Positions 46,670-59,925 are shown, counted from the stretch's first letter. The stretch: DNA of 64,000 nucleotides from Hyperoodon ampullatus (GCA_949752795.1 OX457062.1:89393777-89457776); one strand, 5' to 3'. The notes: generated by a model from the letters alone, not told the origin. A program made the numbers and translations.

Positions 46670-48035
46670 CTGTATTATATCTATCTATAAATGTATGTAT
46701 TTCTACACAAAGCAATTTTCTGCCTAGTGAAAGCAAGAGGCAAGGGTGGCAAAGAGTTTCAGAATTCTTTGGCAAGGTTTTTCACACTGCATGTAGAGAC
46801 CTGCTTCCTAAAATCATTTCCAAATGACCTGGGATTACCACTGGGAATGTATCATTACTCTCTTGTGCTGGGACAAAAAGGTGACCAAGATGTACTGGCT
46901 AAAACATTTGAATCTTTCTCTGGTAGCTCTGATTTCAATACTTGTACAATATTTTTAAAATCCAATTTTATTATTAGTTATCCTAAAGACAAACTTATTT
47001 ATTTATGTGAATAAATTAGCAAGTTGATATTGCCTGATATTGACAGGGAATGACTAATCTACCTGACGTGTATGTATAAATCAAATTAGCATTGTGGCAG
47101 ATTGCTTTAAAAAATGTATGTGGTTTTCCTTAGGTATTTATTTACCATATTCTGAACCTAAGAAAAAGTGTTGACAAGATGTGAGACAGATTGACTTGAT
47201 GGTTTTAGGGATATTTATAAATTTATAAAACTCTTTGTGGTTTGACCCAGTTAATTTGGCCAGTACTCTTTAAGTATATTTGAACCGTTTCCTAGACAGT
47301 TATCTTCCTATTTAGAAATAGCATTGTGTGGTAGGATTTTGGTTACATGATTTTGACTATACAAAAGTTCATATCCCATTGCAGGAAACATGACTATGTA
47401 CCATTAAAAACCTGATATTTTAGTCTGTAACACCGATCTCTGTCATAAGTTTGTGAAGACAGTCTGCTGTATTTGTTTTAGCTACAAATCCTTATGGCGA
47501 TCCTAAAAGTAAGATTTCCATTTACCCACTGTTGGTCCTATGCCTTTAGAATGCTTAAGGTGAATATTTTGCTGACTACCGAGTCATTGCTGTTTGTGAG
47601 CAAAGTAACAGGGCTTCTGGTGTTAGCTCTAGTACCTTTTTTTCCTCTTAGATTTAAAAGGACCTCTTGATAACATGCATTATTTGAATTCTTTTCATTT
47701 TTGTGTATGGCTTTTCTGTACTGCTACATCATGTACTTTGATAGTCATTTGGCCTCAGTACCTGTCAAATTGTATGTTATATAACTATTAGCTATTGATT
47801 TTTAAAAATTGACATCATAAAAGGTAAGTAAATGAGTGTTCACTTCTGTAGAAGACCAAATAAACTCAGTGGACAGATCATAAAGCTTTAGTGCTGATTC
47901 TCTTCAACATCTGTTTTAGAGTGTTAGACCGTTCCAATCATTTCTCTTTTGGTTTACTACAATGTTTTTAAACATATTAAATTAGTAGTGTGTTAAGACA
48001 TGTTCTAATTCCTAGGAACCGTTGCTGCGTTTCTC
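46670..48035. other. Intron 1 unique DNA
   Basis: AT-rich, no gene or clear repeat recognised. Confidence 0.5.
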
Positions 48036-48039
48036 TCAG

Positions 48040-48175
48040 TGTACGTTAATATTCATTTATCGACATTCATTAAGCACTCATTTTGTGCAGGATATTTCCC
48101 AGGTGTCGGATATACAGTGGTGAGCAAAATAGACATGGTTCCCTTCCCTCACGGAACTGACAAACTAGTGTTTAA
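48040..48175 (-). mobile_element. L2 LINE 3' end relic
   Basis: CATTAAGCACTCATTTTGTGC, then GATATACAGTGGTGAGCAAA and CCCTTCCCTCACGGAACTGA match the reversed L2 3' end. Confidence 0.75.
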
Positions 48176-48570
48176 TCCAGGTTTGGTAGAATTTTTTTAC
48201 ATTTATGTCTTAAGTCTTTAGATATAAATATCTATCCTAGTTCTTTTTTTTCACAGTATAATGCATCAGGTAAAACCAAATTCTGTACTTTCTCTGCATG
48301 AATCCTCCTTGGCTACAATTTTTACTCAGGAGGAATCAGATTAAAATGAACATCAAGACCATTACTGTATGAGGAAAGAAGTACATTTAAGAACAATCTA
48401 CAGAGAAAGCAAGGGTATGACAGGAATTTTGTGAGTTGAATGTAGGGATGTATAGGACAAGGTTCCCCGCCTCTGAAACAACAGTTTCCCAATAAGGTCT
48501 AAAAGTTTGGCCTGTTTTGGAGAGGGGTGTTAATAATGAAAAGTAGGGGTGGCACTGGGAGCAGGGGTTT

Positions 48571-48892
48571 TTTTTTTTTTTTTTTTACATCTTTATTGGA
48601 TTGTAATTGTTTTACAATGGTGTGTTAGTTTCTGCTTTATAACAATGTGAATCAGTTACACATATACATATATCCCCATATCTCTTCCCTCTTGCGTCTC
48701 CCTCCCTCCCACCCTTCCTATCCCACCCCTCTAGATGGTCACAAAGCACCGAGCTGATCTCCCTGTGCTATGCGGCTGCTTCCCACTAGCTATCTGTTTT
48801 ACGTTTGGTAGTGTATATATGTCCATGCCTCTCTCGCTTTGTCACAGCTTACCCTTCCCCCTCCCCATGTCCTCAAGTCCATTCTCTAGTAG
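48571..48892 (-). mobile_element. L1 3' UTR (5'-truncated copy)
   Basis: T run, then ACATCTTTATTGGATTGTAATTG, GTCTCCCTCCCTCCCACCC and TAGATGGTCACAAAGCACC, closely matching the 3' UTR of the 39-45 kb L1. It stops after CCTCAAGTCCATTCTCTA. Confidence 0.93.
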
Positions 48893-51800
48893 GTCTCTTT
48901 TTGAGTGGCAGAAACCTGTCAGTACTACGAAGAGTGCAAACACTCCTTTTGGGAAATTTGTTGGTTGTCATTCAGGATGAAAAGCTAAGGGATATCTATG
49001 TTTAATGCTCCATTAAGGGACATGTGATTCAGCCTATTTTGTAGCCAAATGTTGGTGATGAGCTGTTCTAACATAATCTACTGATTTAAGACAGTGAAAA
49101 CTTAAGTCTTTAGATTGTTTCTCAACATTGCTCCTCAAACCATCGTGGTTTATAATTTTATATTTGTTTGGAGTAAAATGAGAAACAGCCAACCAAAAGA
49201 CATGTAGTGATTACTTCCTAAAGCTAAATTTATTCTGAAATTACTTTTTGGCCTACGTTTTGTTCTGATCCAATGAAACTATGATTGTAGATGGCAGTTC
49301 TTCTTTTCTTTTCTTTCTTTTTTTTTTTTAACTTAGTAAATGGTTGGCACTCTTACATGGGACATACTGGTGTTTGTTTTATTTTTAGATATTCCTGGTT
49401 ATTGAAATTGAAAAGTCTGGGAACCATTGCTGTAGATTAAATTTAGTAAACTATCAGTGTACAATTATCCAAATTGGATATGGCTTCTTTGCTGTGTCTC
49501 ATGCTAGATGTTTTTCCATCTGTAAGATTTATGCCCACGTGTCTATGATGCATCAGTATTGAGTAGGATTCTCTCTCTGACCACAGACTTAAGTTGACTT
49601 TTTATCCTTTCCCGACAGAAATGGAAATGCCTCACTTAGTTTTAAGTGTACCTGCGTTGTTCCGTATACTGAGGTCAGGAGGCAAACACCTAAAAAGTCT
49701 CTCTATATATAAAAGCTGCTTTTTAGATGTTTTATTAGTCCTGCTGTTGGTTATTTTAATTAGTAGTATGTTTTATTTGTACCCTGAGGCTGTTCAAGCA
49801 AAGAATGTAATTCAAATAAACAAAATAATATCTGATGTTTTGGAACACCCACACCTGCCATCTGGGCCTTTCCTCTTAAGTACTTACTCGGGTTGGCAGG
49901 GAAGCTGGGAAGAGAAAAAGATGATTATGTGGAGTTATGAAATGTTTTAAATGTAAGTTCTTGGAAAGCTTGATAATGAAGTAGTTTTCAAATTGCCAGT
50001 GCTGTTTGCTTCATAACCAATGGTTCTTTTCTAAGGTAAACCCTGAGTTTTCATGAGAAGGCCTGTCTTTTCCATTATGTACATGTTTCTAGCAGTGGTT
50101 CAAGAATTCTGTGAAAACCTCACAGATAATTTGACTGTAAGATGGTGGGTGACCCTTTCACAAACCAGGAAAATTTGCTAGGGAAATTTCTCCAGTTTCT
50201 CTACCTGAAAACAAAGTAAAGGGGCCACCTCTCCAAGTTCTTACAATGAAATCGTAAACTAGTCTCCTGCTTCTTTTTCAACTTGGCTTTTTTTTTTTTT
50301 TAATAAGAGTGAACACGAGCAGTCTCTTTTTTTGCTTGCAAACTGGAGTGCTGAACTATATGCTTTTGCCTTAATTTTTAGAGCTGAAATTTTGTTGATT
50401 TTGGATACCTTTGCTATTTTTATTCCCCCTTTCCTCTTTCATTAGTTCAGTCATTTTGGGAGTCTGCCAAAGATGAGGCAAAACTAATGTAAGAGGTGCA
50501 TACAAGCTTTTAAGTGATTTTTCATTTAAACACAGCACTTGTAAAATGTTTGTCATAGAATCCTAAAGCTGGGGAAAAAATTGTGGGTTTTTCTTCTCCC
50601 CACTTGCAGACAGAACCTAAGCCACATTAAATTAGTAAATGTTGTAACTGACTAACATTCTCTAAGAAAAAGAAATACATCACTGTAGACCACCAGCTAT
50701 TAATTTTAAAATATATATATTTAAAATATACTTGTTAAATATTTAAAAGTACGTTATTTAAAAAATTCAGGCTCCTGTCACTGTTGGAAACTTTTTTATA
50801 CCTTAAAAAAGTTTTAAATGCTATTGTTTATATGCAGTTCAAGAGTTAAAGATTCAGAGATTAAGAAATGAGATCGAGGTGTGGTCTCTGTTATCTTATT
50901 CTACTTCTGTGTTATCTCCCCTCTGCCCATCTTTTCTCCCAGCTACCTTGAATATATGTACTCAATACATTTTTGTGGTATAAATGAAGAAGAAACTGCT
51001 TTTTGTGTTTTTAGGCTACAGCTTCCAACTCAACTCATAATCTGTCTTAGAAAAAGGGTTGAATGAAGAGATTTTAGAAAATTAAGCTAAGGATCCAACC
51101 CACAGCATTCTTATACTTTTAAGCCCTAAATTAATCATCTTCATTATGTAAAGAATAAAGTTTTAATTCTCTTCTAAATCTCACCAACAAAACAAAAACT
51201 CCTCAAGTTGTGCATAGAAGCCAATAAGTCCTTAAAATTCCAGCTTACAAGGTACATGGATGTATCAACATATAACATGTATTCTACAAATGTCAGCTAT
51301 GACATGAATATAGTGTGATATGAAGTATTTAAGAAATATATCAGGACTTAAATATTTAAATGAGAATTGTGTCTTTAAAGAAGTCTGTCTCTTCAGGAAA
51401 CTGTATATTTAATCTCACATTGCTGTTATTGTACTGAGTAATTTGGGGTTCTTTTGGAATTATCTTTACTGCTTATGACACTTTAAAAAAATTTTTGGTG
51501 TTCTTGAGTTTTTTGGAAATAACCATTAATGAATTAATTGGGTGATGCTGATAGAGTTAAGACTATATGGGGTTAAAAATCAGGTGTAATTATAACCTAA
51601 TGAGATTATTTTTATACCTTGTTTATACATGGACACTGAAAATGATTAACAAAGGATTTTCAGAAACGTTTTGCAAAGAGGAGCATCGTTAGAATAAGTT
51701 TATCTGTCTTCCGGTTTGGGTCTATCTGCTGCTACGGCTTTCCAGTGGTATCTGTGTGTATTGTATATGTGTGTGTGTGTGTGTGTGTGTCTCCTGTATC

Positions 51801-54800
51801 AGTGTGTCCTTGAATCCTTTCTTTGGACCATCCTGTTTACTGTTGCCCAATATGATGTCACGAAGCAGCTTCTCTTGCTTGATACACGTGCAGCCCAGCA
51901 GAGTTGTTCTAACAAGCTTTGCTTCATTTCTGGTGGACAGGCTGGACCCAATGCTAAAACTGCATCTCAGGCCCTCCAGTTGGACTAAAACTTCATGCCA
52001 TCTTGTGCTGTGTTTAGAAAGATATCCCAGTCTTAATTGATTTCTTTTTCTGTTTTCACTTCATCAAGACATTGTATCTTGATCATTTCTTTGATTTTAT
52101 CTGTCTATCAAAGCTTCCGGGAATGCAAGTTTTCTTTCTACAGACCAATGTGCATTTTTACTTATTTTTAGGTTTCTCAATCTGTTTGTGGGGATTTCAT
52201 ACTAACTGCACAGGAATCTGTGACTGACTTATGTGCCAACTATGAACGTGCTTGAAGAATCCCATTCTCAGTGCTTGGTGCACAGACACGGTGCTGTGAC
52301 AGCTTTGATGAAGCCGTGTCTGACCTAATTCCCATCACCAGCTTGAACAAAGCAGGCCTCCTGAGAAATCTAGACCCCTTCAGTTAATTTATGCAGCCAA
52401 GTTTAAAGATGGAAGAGGTACTTGGAAACTAGTATCGCTATGTTCCAGGTCTCTAGGAAACTCATAATTCAGCAGGTCATATAATATAAAAATCATCCTG
52501 AAGGAGGTCCAGTGCTCATCCAGCATTGATTCAAGTTTGTTTGCAGCAAAGATATTTTTTCTTAGATTTCTAAATTTTTCTTATTTTGCTTTTTCCTCAG
52601 TGTTTTTATACATTAGAATATATTTCATGGAAACAAGTTTCTCCTTCAGTTCTTATTTCCTTGTTATGAAAATGCAATCTAAACCAAACCCCATGAGGGT
52701 GTCTTTCATCATGGCCAGGGAAAATTTGTTCCATTTGGTAAGGTCTGAGCAAGGAATTGGCCTTGTTAACAACTATATTAATTTTATTACCTAACACATC
52801 ATCTAGAGCTCCTTTTTAAATGTCGTCACTTTCCTCCTCCTCATTCTCCATCAAAGATGGTTAGCCAGGTGTCTGTCTGGATCTTTATAATATCACCCTG
52901 TTCAGGGTTAGCTAGTTCCTTGCAAACTTAAGATTTTGCATTTGGCATGTGTTTTGTGGTTACCGTCAGTCTCTTATTTTTTCCCATGAAGCCAATTCCA
53001 ATGACAAACCTGAACATCTACTGAGAGTTGGATTTGTGGCAAGTGTTGGTTCTGTGATGCTTGCAGAGTAATCCCCTTGAAACTTGCTGTATTTTGTGTT
53101 TTTAGTAATCTCTCCCAAGTCACTTTTTAGAATTTCACTGTCTGTATGCAGCTATGGTTTTAAATATTTGTAACGCTCCTGTACAGCTCACTGTGGATGC
53201 CAGAATTATCTTATCTCCACAGTTCTTGTTTTCCTGTGCTCTAGAAGCAGGAAGAAATAGCCTCTTTGAAAGAGAGTGGAACAGGAACACTTGACTTTTT
53301 TTTTTTTAAACACACAAATATTGTGAATAGAACCCAACTCAGCTCTCACTCAGACCCCTTCCCTTTCGGAGTGTAATTAAGACCACATTGACTCCTATTG
53401 CAGCTGGCAGCCCCTCACTGTTGCCTTTTTCTGCTTGTGACCTTTGATCTCCGTGACCTTTCCTGGGGTTAGTCCTAGGCCCTTTTCATTGTGTTGGAGC
53501 TGAAGTGGCTCATGTGGAGTTGATTATTTCTTTGCTCATTTGGCCTTTTTGGTGCCATAACTCCAAGTCACTTCCATTTTCTTCCTTGACTTTTGATGGT
53601 CCACAGTGAAAGGAAATGCTTCTGCAAGCAGCAGGATCAGTGTGTATGCTCGGCTGACTTGACTGAGACTCAGGAGAAGTGGGGGAAGGTTGTGAAGTCC
53701 GTAGGTGTCAACGTTTTAACAAACGTTGAGCCTCATGACTGCGTGATCCTTCCGAGCTCATGAAGCAGGTACCGCCGGGAGTGCTGCATTTCTCACGACA
53801 AGGAGGACTGAGTTCTGGTGAGAAGAGAGTTCTGCCGGTTGTTGACCTGGCCTGGGTGTTGGACATTCTGCAGCTCTACTTTCACAAGATACATACGTTC
53901 CCCGTCCTGCGTCCCAGCTATGAGGCAGGTCGGAGGATGCATCCTTGTCAGTTGCACATGTCTGCTTGAAGGGATTCTCTAGTCTCTAAAAGCACCGAGA
54001 ATAGCCCCCAGAGATGAACATGCTGACTCTTAGAGGGTGTATTTGTTGCCACCGAACTTAGGAAAGCACTTTCTTCTCTTCTCCTTTCCTCCGCCTCCAC
54101 CTGCCCCTACCCACGCCTCCAGTCAGACCACTGAAGGATGCCTGCCAGCTGTTACTCTCATTTCTCGGGACCCCATGTGGGCAGCATGAAGACTGTCACT
54201 GATCAAAGGCTTTAGTGAAGGAATGCGTCTGGTTACCCTACACTGTGGTACCTTTGAAAGGTATATGGGAGTGAAATTCAGGGACATTTGGAAACTCATT
54301 TTTAGGAAGTCTGAGTGTCTGATTCCATCCCTGGAATATCATTTTCTGTCTTTTCCTTTTTTGCGACAAGAATCTTTTATTAGTAGTACTGATAATATGA
54401 GTTATTCTGAGTGAGGAATTGCTACCCCTTGAAAGGCGATTGTATTGTATTTTATTTTTAGGCTTCAGCTCGAGACCCCTCCCCCATAGGGATAACAGTT
54501 CTGTGTGCAGACACCTCCCTCGTCTCTCCTAAGCACTCAGGCTTCTTTCCGCTTGCCTGCCAGGTCTTTCTTAGAGTTTCTCTTCTCTCCAACTCAGCTC
54601 ATTAGCTCCACACCTTAAGATGCATCCTCTCCATTCTCTGCTACCCTCTAAACAGCAACAACAAACCACAGAAAGCCCTGCTGCTTCTGTGCGTTTCCTG
54701 TCTTGGTGAAGGCACGGCATCCACGAACTCGCTTGTCCAAATGAGAAATCTGGCCAGCAGGTTTCATGCCTTTATTTATGGCCGAAGCAGTAGGGAAACA

Positions 54801-54890
54801 GAAGTGGACAGACAATGGATTCCAAAGATGTCTAAGAGATGTATTCCTTCCCAATGCACATCATTCACTATCCAGGTCCTATTCAATTCT
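48893..54890. other. Intron 1 unique DNA; no gene recognised
   Basis: About 6 kb with little recognisable repeat. It contains T runs (49,316-49,330; 50,288-50,301), an AT-rich tract at 50,700-50,760, a (GT)n at 51.77 kb and a pair of nuclear-receptor-type half sites at 53.44 kb. ORFs such as 49,594-49,950 have no family signature and no splice context I can support. Confidence 0.5.
51768..51789. repeat. (GT)n microsatellite
   Basis: About ten to eleven GT units. Confidence 0.93.
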
Positions 54891-54898
54891 ACCTCCTA

Positions 54899-55070
54899 AA
54901 TATGGCTACACAAAAATTCACCAATTTTGATATCTTTTTTTAAATGCACGCTGATATGACAGCTGTCACGTACAATCTAACAAAATGGTTTCGAATGAAG
55001 TTAAAGACAACTAAGTGTTACTAGAGCCATCTTACAGAAAAAAACCCAACGAACCTTTTGGCCAACCCAA
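54899..55070 (-). mobile_element. Mariner transposon terminal fragment
   Basis: Reading in reverse from 55,070 gives TTGGGTTGGCCAAAAGGTTCGTTGGGTTTT, then CTGTAAGATGGCTCTAGTAAC, GTGACAGCTGTCATATCAGC and CAAAATTGGTGAATTTTTGTG, the end of the mariner family common in cow and whale genomes. TA follows at 55,071-55,072. The other terminus and transposase are missing. Confidence 0.88.
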
Positions 55071-55139
55071 TAGCTTTTAAATAGGTCCACGTCTTAACAC
55101 TTTTTAAATCTTTTACATTTATCCCCTGATATTTCTCTA

Positions 55140-55640
55140 GTACAGGTCCGCATTCTCTTTCACAGCAGCCTCCTAACCCCTCTTCAGTCATCCTCCACAT
55201 TGCAGTGGAAATGATTTTTCAAAGGCACAAGTCTGATCTTGTCCCTTGCCTGCTTAAAAGCTGTTAATACTCCTCTCTCAGGAAAAAAGCCAAGCACCCT
55301 AACCTGATTTATTTTGTTCTTTATGCTCTAGCTTCTACTCACCTATGTGCCTTACCTGTCACCTGTCAACCCCGTCCTTACTCTCCTCTCCAGCCCATTC
55401 TTCCTTGCTCTCTGCCTCTGGTTCTGCACACAGACTCTTCCTTCTGCTTGGAATACGTCCCTCCCCTTGCTTTTCCTCCCTCCTCCCAAACTTCTCCATC
55501 TGATTCACCAAATCATTGTTTCCTCTGGGAAATCTTCTCAGCCTCTGAATCTTGGTTGGGTAACCCTTCTGTTTTTCCTGTAGCACCTGTACTTGCTTTA
55601 TTCTGTGGCTCACCTATACCTTCCTCACTTACGTACTTTA
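55140..55640 (+). mobile_element. L2 LINE relic, 3' part
   Basis: CACAGCAGCCTCCTAACCCC, CAAAGGCACAAGTCTGATC, CTTCTGCTTGGAATACGTC and CTCTGGGAAATCTTCTCAGC follow L2 in forward order. Confidence 0.8.
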
Positions 55641-55680
55641 ATTCCTGAAAATCTTTATTTCCTAAAAGCCTTGCTGCTGC

Positions 55681-55802
55681 TTTTTTTTTTTTTTTTGCCC
55701 ATGCCCTGTGGCTTGCAGGATCTTAGTTCCCCGACCAGGGGTTGAACCGGGGCCATGGCAGTGAAAGCACTGTGTCCTTACCACCGGCCCGCCAGGGAAT
55801 TC
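55681..55802 (-). mobile_element. tRNA-derived SINE, short
   Basis: T run, CCCATGCCCTGTGGCTTGCAGG to CCGCCAGGGAATTCC. Diverged flanks CCTAAAAGCCTTGCT and ACTAAAAAGCCTCGCT are the likely duplication. It sits at the end of the L2 relic. Confidence 0.9.
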
Positions 55803-55809
55803 CACTAAA

Positions 55810-56465
55810 AAGCCTCGCTTCTTAGTGAAAGCCATTTTCATTGATTTTGGTGGGAAAAAATCATATGTTCCCTGCCAAACCAAGAGAGCTACACTGTTTT
55901 CACAGATAGAAAAATAAATCAACTAAGTAATAAAGACAAATCTGTGTAGGTGATAAACAATATTTTGAAAGTAAATGAATAGTTTGTTCCTAAATATATT
56001 GCAGTGATTTTATTGTCCTCAGCAAAGGAGAAAGAGAAGACCTGAGGGTGGTGACTGGTGAAGGAGGGCTGGTGAGGAAGTCCTTCAGAGGCGGGGGAGT
56101 CGGGAAGTGGGCTTGGAGACAGGAAGTCTTCTAAACGCATGTAGTTATCTTGCAGTCACATGGCACTTAAAGTTACAGCACACAAAAGCACCTCATGGCG
56201 AAATAAAGGCTAAGCGGCGAAGTGTTCCACCAGTTGTGGAAATGATGCATCCCCGCTGGTGGGTGTGTCTTTGACCGAAACTGTAACATCAAAGTTCCAT
56301 TGTTTAGTTTCTGATTGAAAAAGTTATATAAAAGTTTATACCAAATAAAAAGAAGCCATCTGCAACGTGGATTAACTTCACAGGAGCCCCTGTGGCAAAA
56401 CATTTAGTCATTCTGTTAGGTGAGGCTGTGTTTGAACAGCTTCTTTAGTTGTCACCTGTCCTCAC
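55810..56465. other. Intron 1 unique DNA
   Basis: No gene or clear repeat recognised. Confidence 0.5.
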
Positions 56466-56469
56466 CTGA

Positions 56470-56582
56470 CTCAAAACCTCCTGAAGGCAGCTATCCTGCC
56501 TGTTTTCTCCCTGGCTGAGTTTCCAGCATAGCACAGCACCTGACACGTAGTAGGCAGGCACTAAGTATTTGTTGAATGAAAC
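56470..56582 (+). mobile_element. L2 LINE 3' end relic
   Basis: CTCCTGAAGGCAGCTATCCTG, then CAGCACCTGACACGTAGTAGG and GTATTTGTTGAATGAAA match the L2 3' terminus. Confidence 0.8.
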
Positions 56583-56689
56583 ATGAATTCCTCTGCTTTG
56601 AATTCTTCTAATGCTTTTTACCATCTCATTTACTTGTTATCATTTTCTTTATTCCAAAGTTAATTCAAGCCCTCTTTTCCTAATTAGGC

Positions 56690-56810
56690 TGCAGTATCCT
56701 TTAGTTCAGGAATTATGCCTTCCTTATCTTCCTCAGTTTTGTACCCTCCCAGGATCTTGCCCAAAGTAGATGCCCTACGTATGGAATTAATTGACTGGAT
56801 GAATATTTCT
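56690..56810 (+). mobile_element. L2 LINE 3' end relic
   Basis: AGTTCAGGAATTATGCCTTCC, then CTTGCCCAAAGTAGATGCCC and AATTAATTGACTGGATGAA resemble another L2 3' end. Confidence 0.6.
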
Positions 56811-56819
56811 TGGAAAAAG

Positions 56820-58690
56820 TAAGATTCTTTGAGAAATCTGTGCAGGAAATGTTTGCTTCTTAGCTAAATTATTCAAATATTCAGAATGAAGAAAACTTTG
56901 AGAGGAGATTTAAAGCTGGATGTGATTAAGGTCAAGGTGGTTCAATAGGTTTAAAAAAAGTGTATTGTGTGTTGGACTTCCATAATTGAAATTGTGCTGA
57001 ATTAATCAGTACCTAATAAAAAAAATTTAAAGTAGACATGCTTTATTTTTTATTTTGTTTAGTTATTTCTGAAAACTCATTTTTTTCTCAACAATTGAGA
57101 AATAGGATGTTTTGAAATAGAGGGTTTGAAAGTAAGAATCAATCTTTTTTTTTTAGAAGGAAATTACTATTTCATGAAGAAAAAGATGCCTTTAAAAAAG
57201 AAAACTAAGTTAAAGAATTTTCTATTTTGGAGAACAATCTGATCCCAAAGCTGAGTTTTTGTTCACAAATTAATCCCAGTTATTCCCTAAGCCTCAAAGA
57301 AAACTATAAGAAAGTCTGATATAGGAGTCTAGGGAAGGGATAATTCAGAGAGACAACTTTGATCATCCTTAGGAAAGCAAAGGCGTTCCTTTAAAAACAG
57401 AGGAATCAAATCTAGAAATTCAGGACTTTTCCCAAAGGATTATTCTGGCAGCATGTTGAAAAGGGGTTATAAAAGCATGAAGTTCACAACCTGAACAATA
57501 AGTTAAGTAAATGTTAGGGAACTATTTCCTTTCTTATTCTGAGACGAGGCATACCTTTAGCTTCCCTTTGCCTGACAGAAATTCTCTTAAGCCTGGGATG
57601 GCTTAAAAGTACGGTTTGTGATGCAAGACAAATTGCCTTCTCTGTAGGCATGCAGGAAAGGCTTAGAGAAAGCCATGTAGCTCAGGAGATACCAGCTAGT
57701 CTTTAGGCCAGGACTCAAGGAGCAGCATTTGGGCCATATGAGAGTGGGGAATGGGGAGGAGAATGGGTAAAAAAAAGATTTTTACCGCATGGAGGAAAGA
57801 GTTATCCCCTGATTTGTAGGTTGAATGGGATACTACACTTAGCTGGGTTTTTTGTTTGTTTGTTTTTTGTTTTTTTTGGTACTCTGAAGAGACTGTACTA
57901 CCAGGTGCTTTCTTGGGAGCAAAGTGACCACTGAGCATCTTCTCAGACACTTAAGTCAGCCACTCAGAACTGCAGTGAATAGCGGATGTTGGCCTTTAAC
58001 TTCCTCTGAGGATAGGAAGGAGGTAGAAGAACTTCCTCATGACCGTGTTAATTCCTTCTGAGACCAGTGAGTTGGATAAGCCTTGATGGTTCTGTTTTTC
58101 ACATGGGAAATTGATCAGGCCTTTGCCAATGTCCAATAGCAAGACAAGATCAAACCCAATTTAAAGTCCAAGTCCTTGAGTTATTTTACTACCTCTAGTA
58201 GTTTAGGGAAGTAGGGGTATATATATGCTTAATGGACACGGAAAGCAGTAAGGAAGAGAGGATAAAGATTTGGAATGAATGGTAACTTAGTATTTTGAAT
58301 ACCAGCAAATATTGCCAGAAAGCGTCTGTCAGCAGTTCTTGGGTACAAATTTATTTTCAGACAAATACACGTTATAAATTAAAATCACACAGTATAACAA
58401 CCTCAACAAACAACCCCTTAACTTACTTGAAGTGAATTTTGGGTAAAAAGCAGAGATTTTTGTGTCCATGGTGTTTTTTGTAATTGAAAGTTCAGAGATG
58501 GACAAGGTATGATCAGTGTAGCCTGCAGTGTCCATTATTGTTATTCTTTCTGCAGTTACTTTCATATAAATTTAGAATACTGTTAGAGGAATCCCTAACA
58601 GATTAGACAGTGAATGTTGCTTTATGCCCTATAAAATATTTTAATTAATTTCTCAAATTCATGTTTGATATCCACACTTTGCTTACCTCA
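56820..58690. other. Intron 1 unique DNA
   Basis: AT-rich; a (GTTT)n-like tract at 57,847-57,878. No gene recognised. Confidence 0.5.
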
Positions 58691-58694
58691 GTGT

Positions 58695-59300
58695 AAGGAT
58701 ATAAACAGTATGCTGGTCAACAGGGGTCCCCCCACTGTGCTGGTGGCGGTTGATGTGGATGGAATTGTGCCTTGTTGCCATCTTTTTGGATGACAACCTC
58801 AACCATCTATATATTTAGAGTCTTAAAAATGTTTTTATTCCCTGGCCCAATAATTCCACTTTTAAAAGTCAGTTCTAAAGACATACTTAGAAGAGTAAAG
58901 ATTTATGGACAAAGATACAGCAGTATTATCTGTAATAGCGAAAACACCCCACAAAACCAAAAATATACATATGCACACACATATAAAATAAATGGAGCCT
59001 AACCAATAGGGAATGGCTAAGCAAATTAAGTGTTCATACATACATTCAATAACTATCTATAGCTGTTACAAATTATGTTTATGAATAATTTTAATAAACA
59101 TGATCATTAGATGATAAATGAATAAAGCAGGATTTAAAACTATATTCCATATATATTATGATCTTCAGTTATGTAAATCTACACAATATGAAAAGGATTA
59201 GTTGAAAATAGATTGAGATATTGATGTGTTGTCTTTAGGTGATAGAATTGTCATGCTTACTTTCCTTTTTTTTGTACATTCATTCCACATTTTTATGCTA
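58695..59300 (+). mobile_element. Old L1 (L1M-type) 3' region
   Basis: CCCAATAATTCCACTTTTAAAAG, then TATCTGTAATAGCGAAAACA, CCAATAGGGAATGGCTAAGC and a weakly conserved TATCTATAGCTGTTACAAAT follow the L1M ORF2-3' UTR order. Strongly diverged. Confidence 0.75.
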
Positions 59301-59510
59301 AATGTGTAATCTTCTTTGTCTTTGAGTATTTGTAGAAACTTTCTGTTAACAATTTTCTACTTGATAAAATAGCATATTCACTGTAGAATATGTGAAAAAA
59401 ACCTTGAATATTTTGTTTAAAATATCACCTGGCATTATGTTAACCACATTGGATGCTTAAAAAAAAATTCTAAATGAGAAAAACACTGCAGTCTGAAAAA
59501 TGGCAATGTA

Positions 59511-59562
59511 ATTTAAATCCGAATTCTGTTCTATCTGATATGATTTAAATCCGAATTCTGTT
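59511..59562 (+). repeat. Two-copy 32-bp tandem duplication
   Basis: ATTTAAATCCGAATTCTGTT occurs at 59,511-59,530 and again at 59,543-59,562, with the spacer CTATCTGATATG between them. Confidence 0.95.
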
Positions 59563-59925
59563 TTTAATTTTTACATGAGAATATTTGAATGGTATGTATG
59601 CTAGAACAGAGGTCAGACAGCCTTGGCAAGTGATGTGTGATGGGGTGGGCTGGTGTCCTCTTACTGTGGACCTTTTCTCTGCTGGCCACTGTTTCCAGAT
59701 CAGAAAAGGAGGATGGGATAACAGTTTCTATGCAGAGGAAATTAGGGTTGTTTTCTCCCTTGCCAAGGTAAACTTTTGTGGGTAAGAAAGATGACATACG
59801 TGTTAGGGCCACTGATCTGTGTGTGAGAAGATGGCAGGAACCTTGTTCAGTTGTGATAAACTTGGCCAAACAAATTGTTCATTTGCGAGCAATGCAGGGA
59901 AATGATACATATTTATATGTATGTG

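Noticed and set aside
49594..49950. 118-codon plus-strand ORF with a hydrophobic segment
   Set aside because: Single open frame in AT-rich intron DNA, no family similarity recognised, no splice or promoter support.
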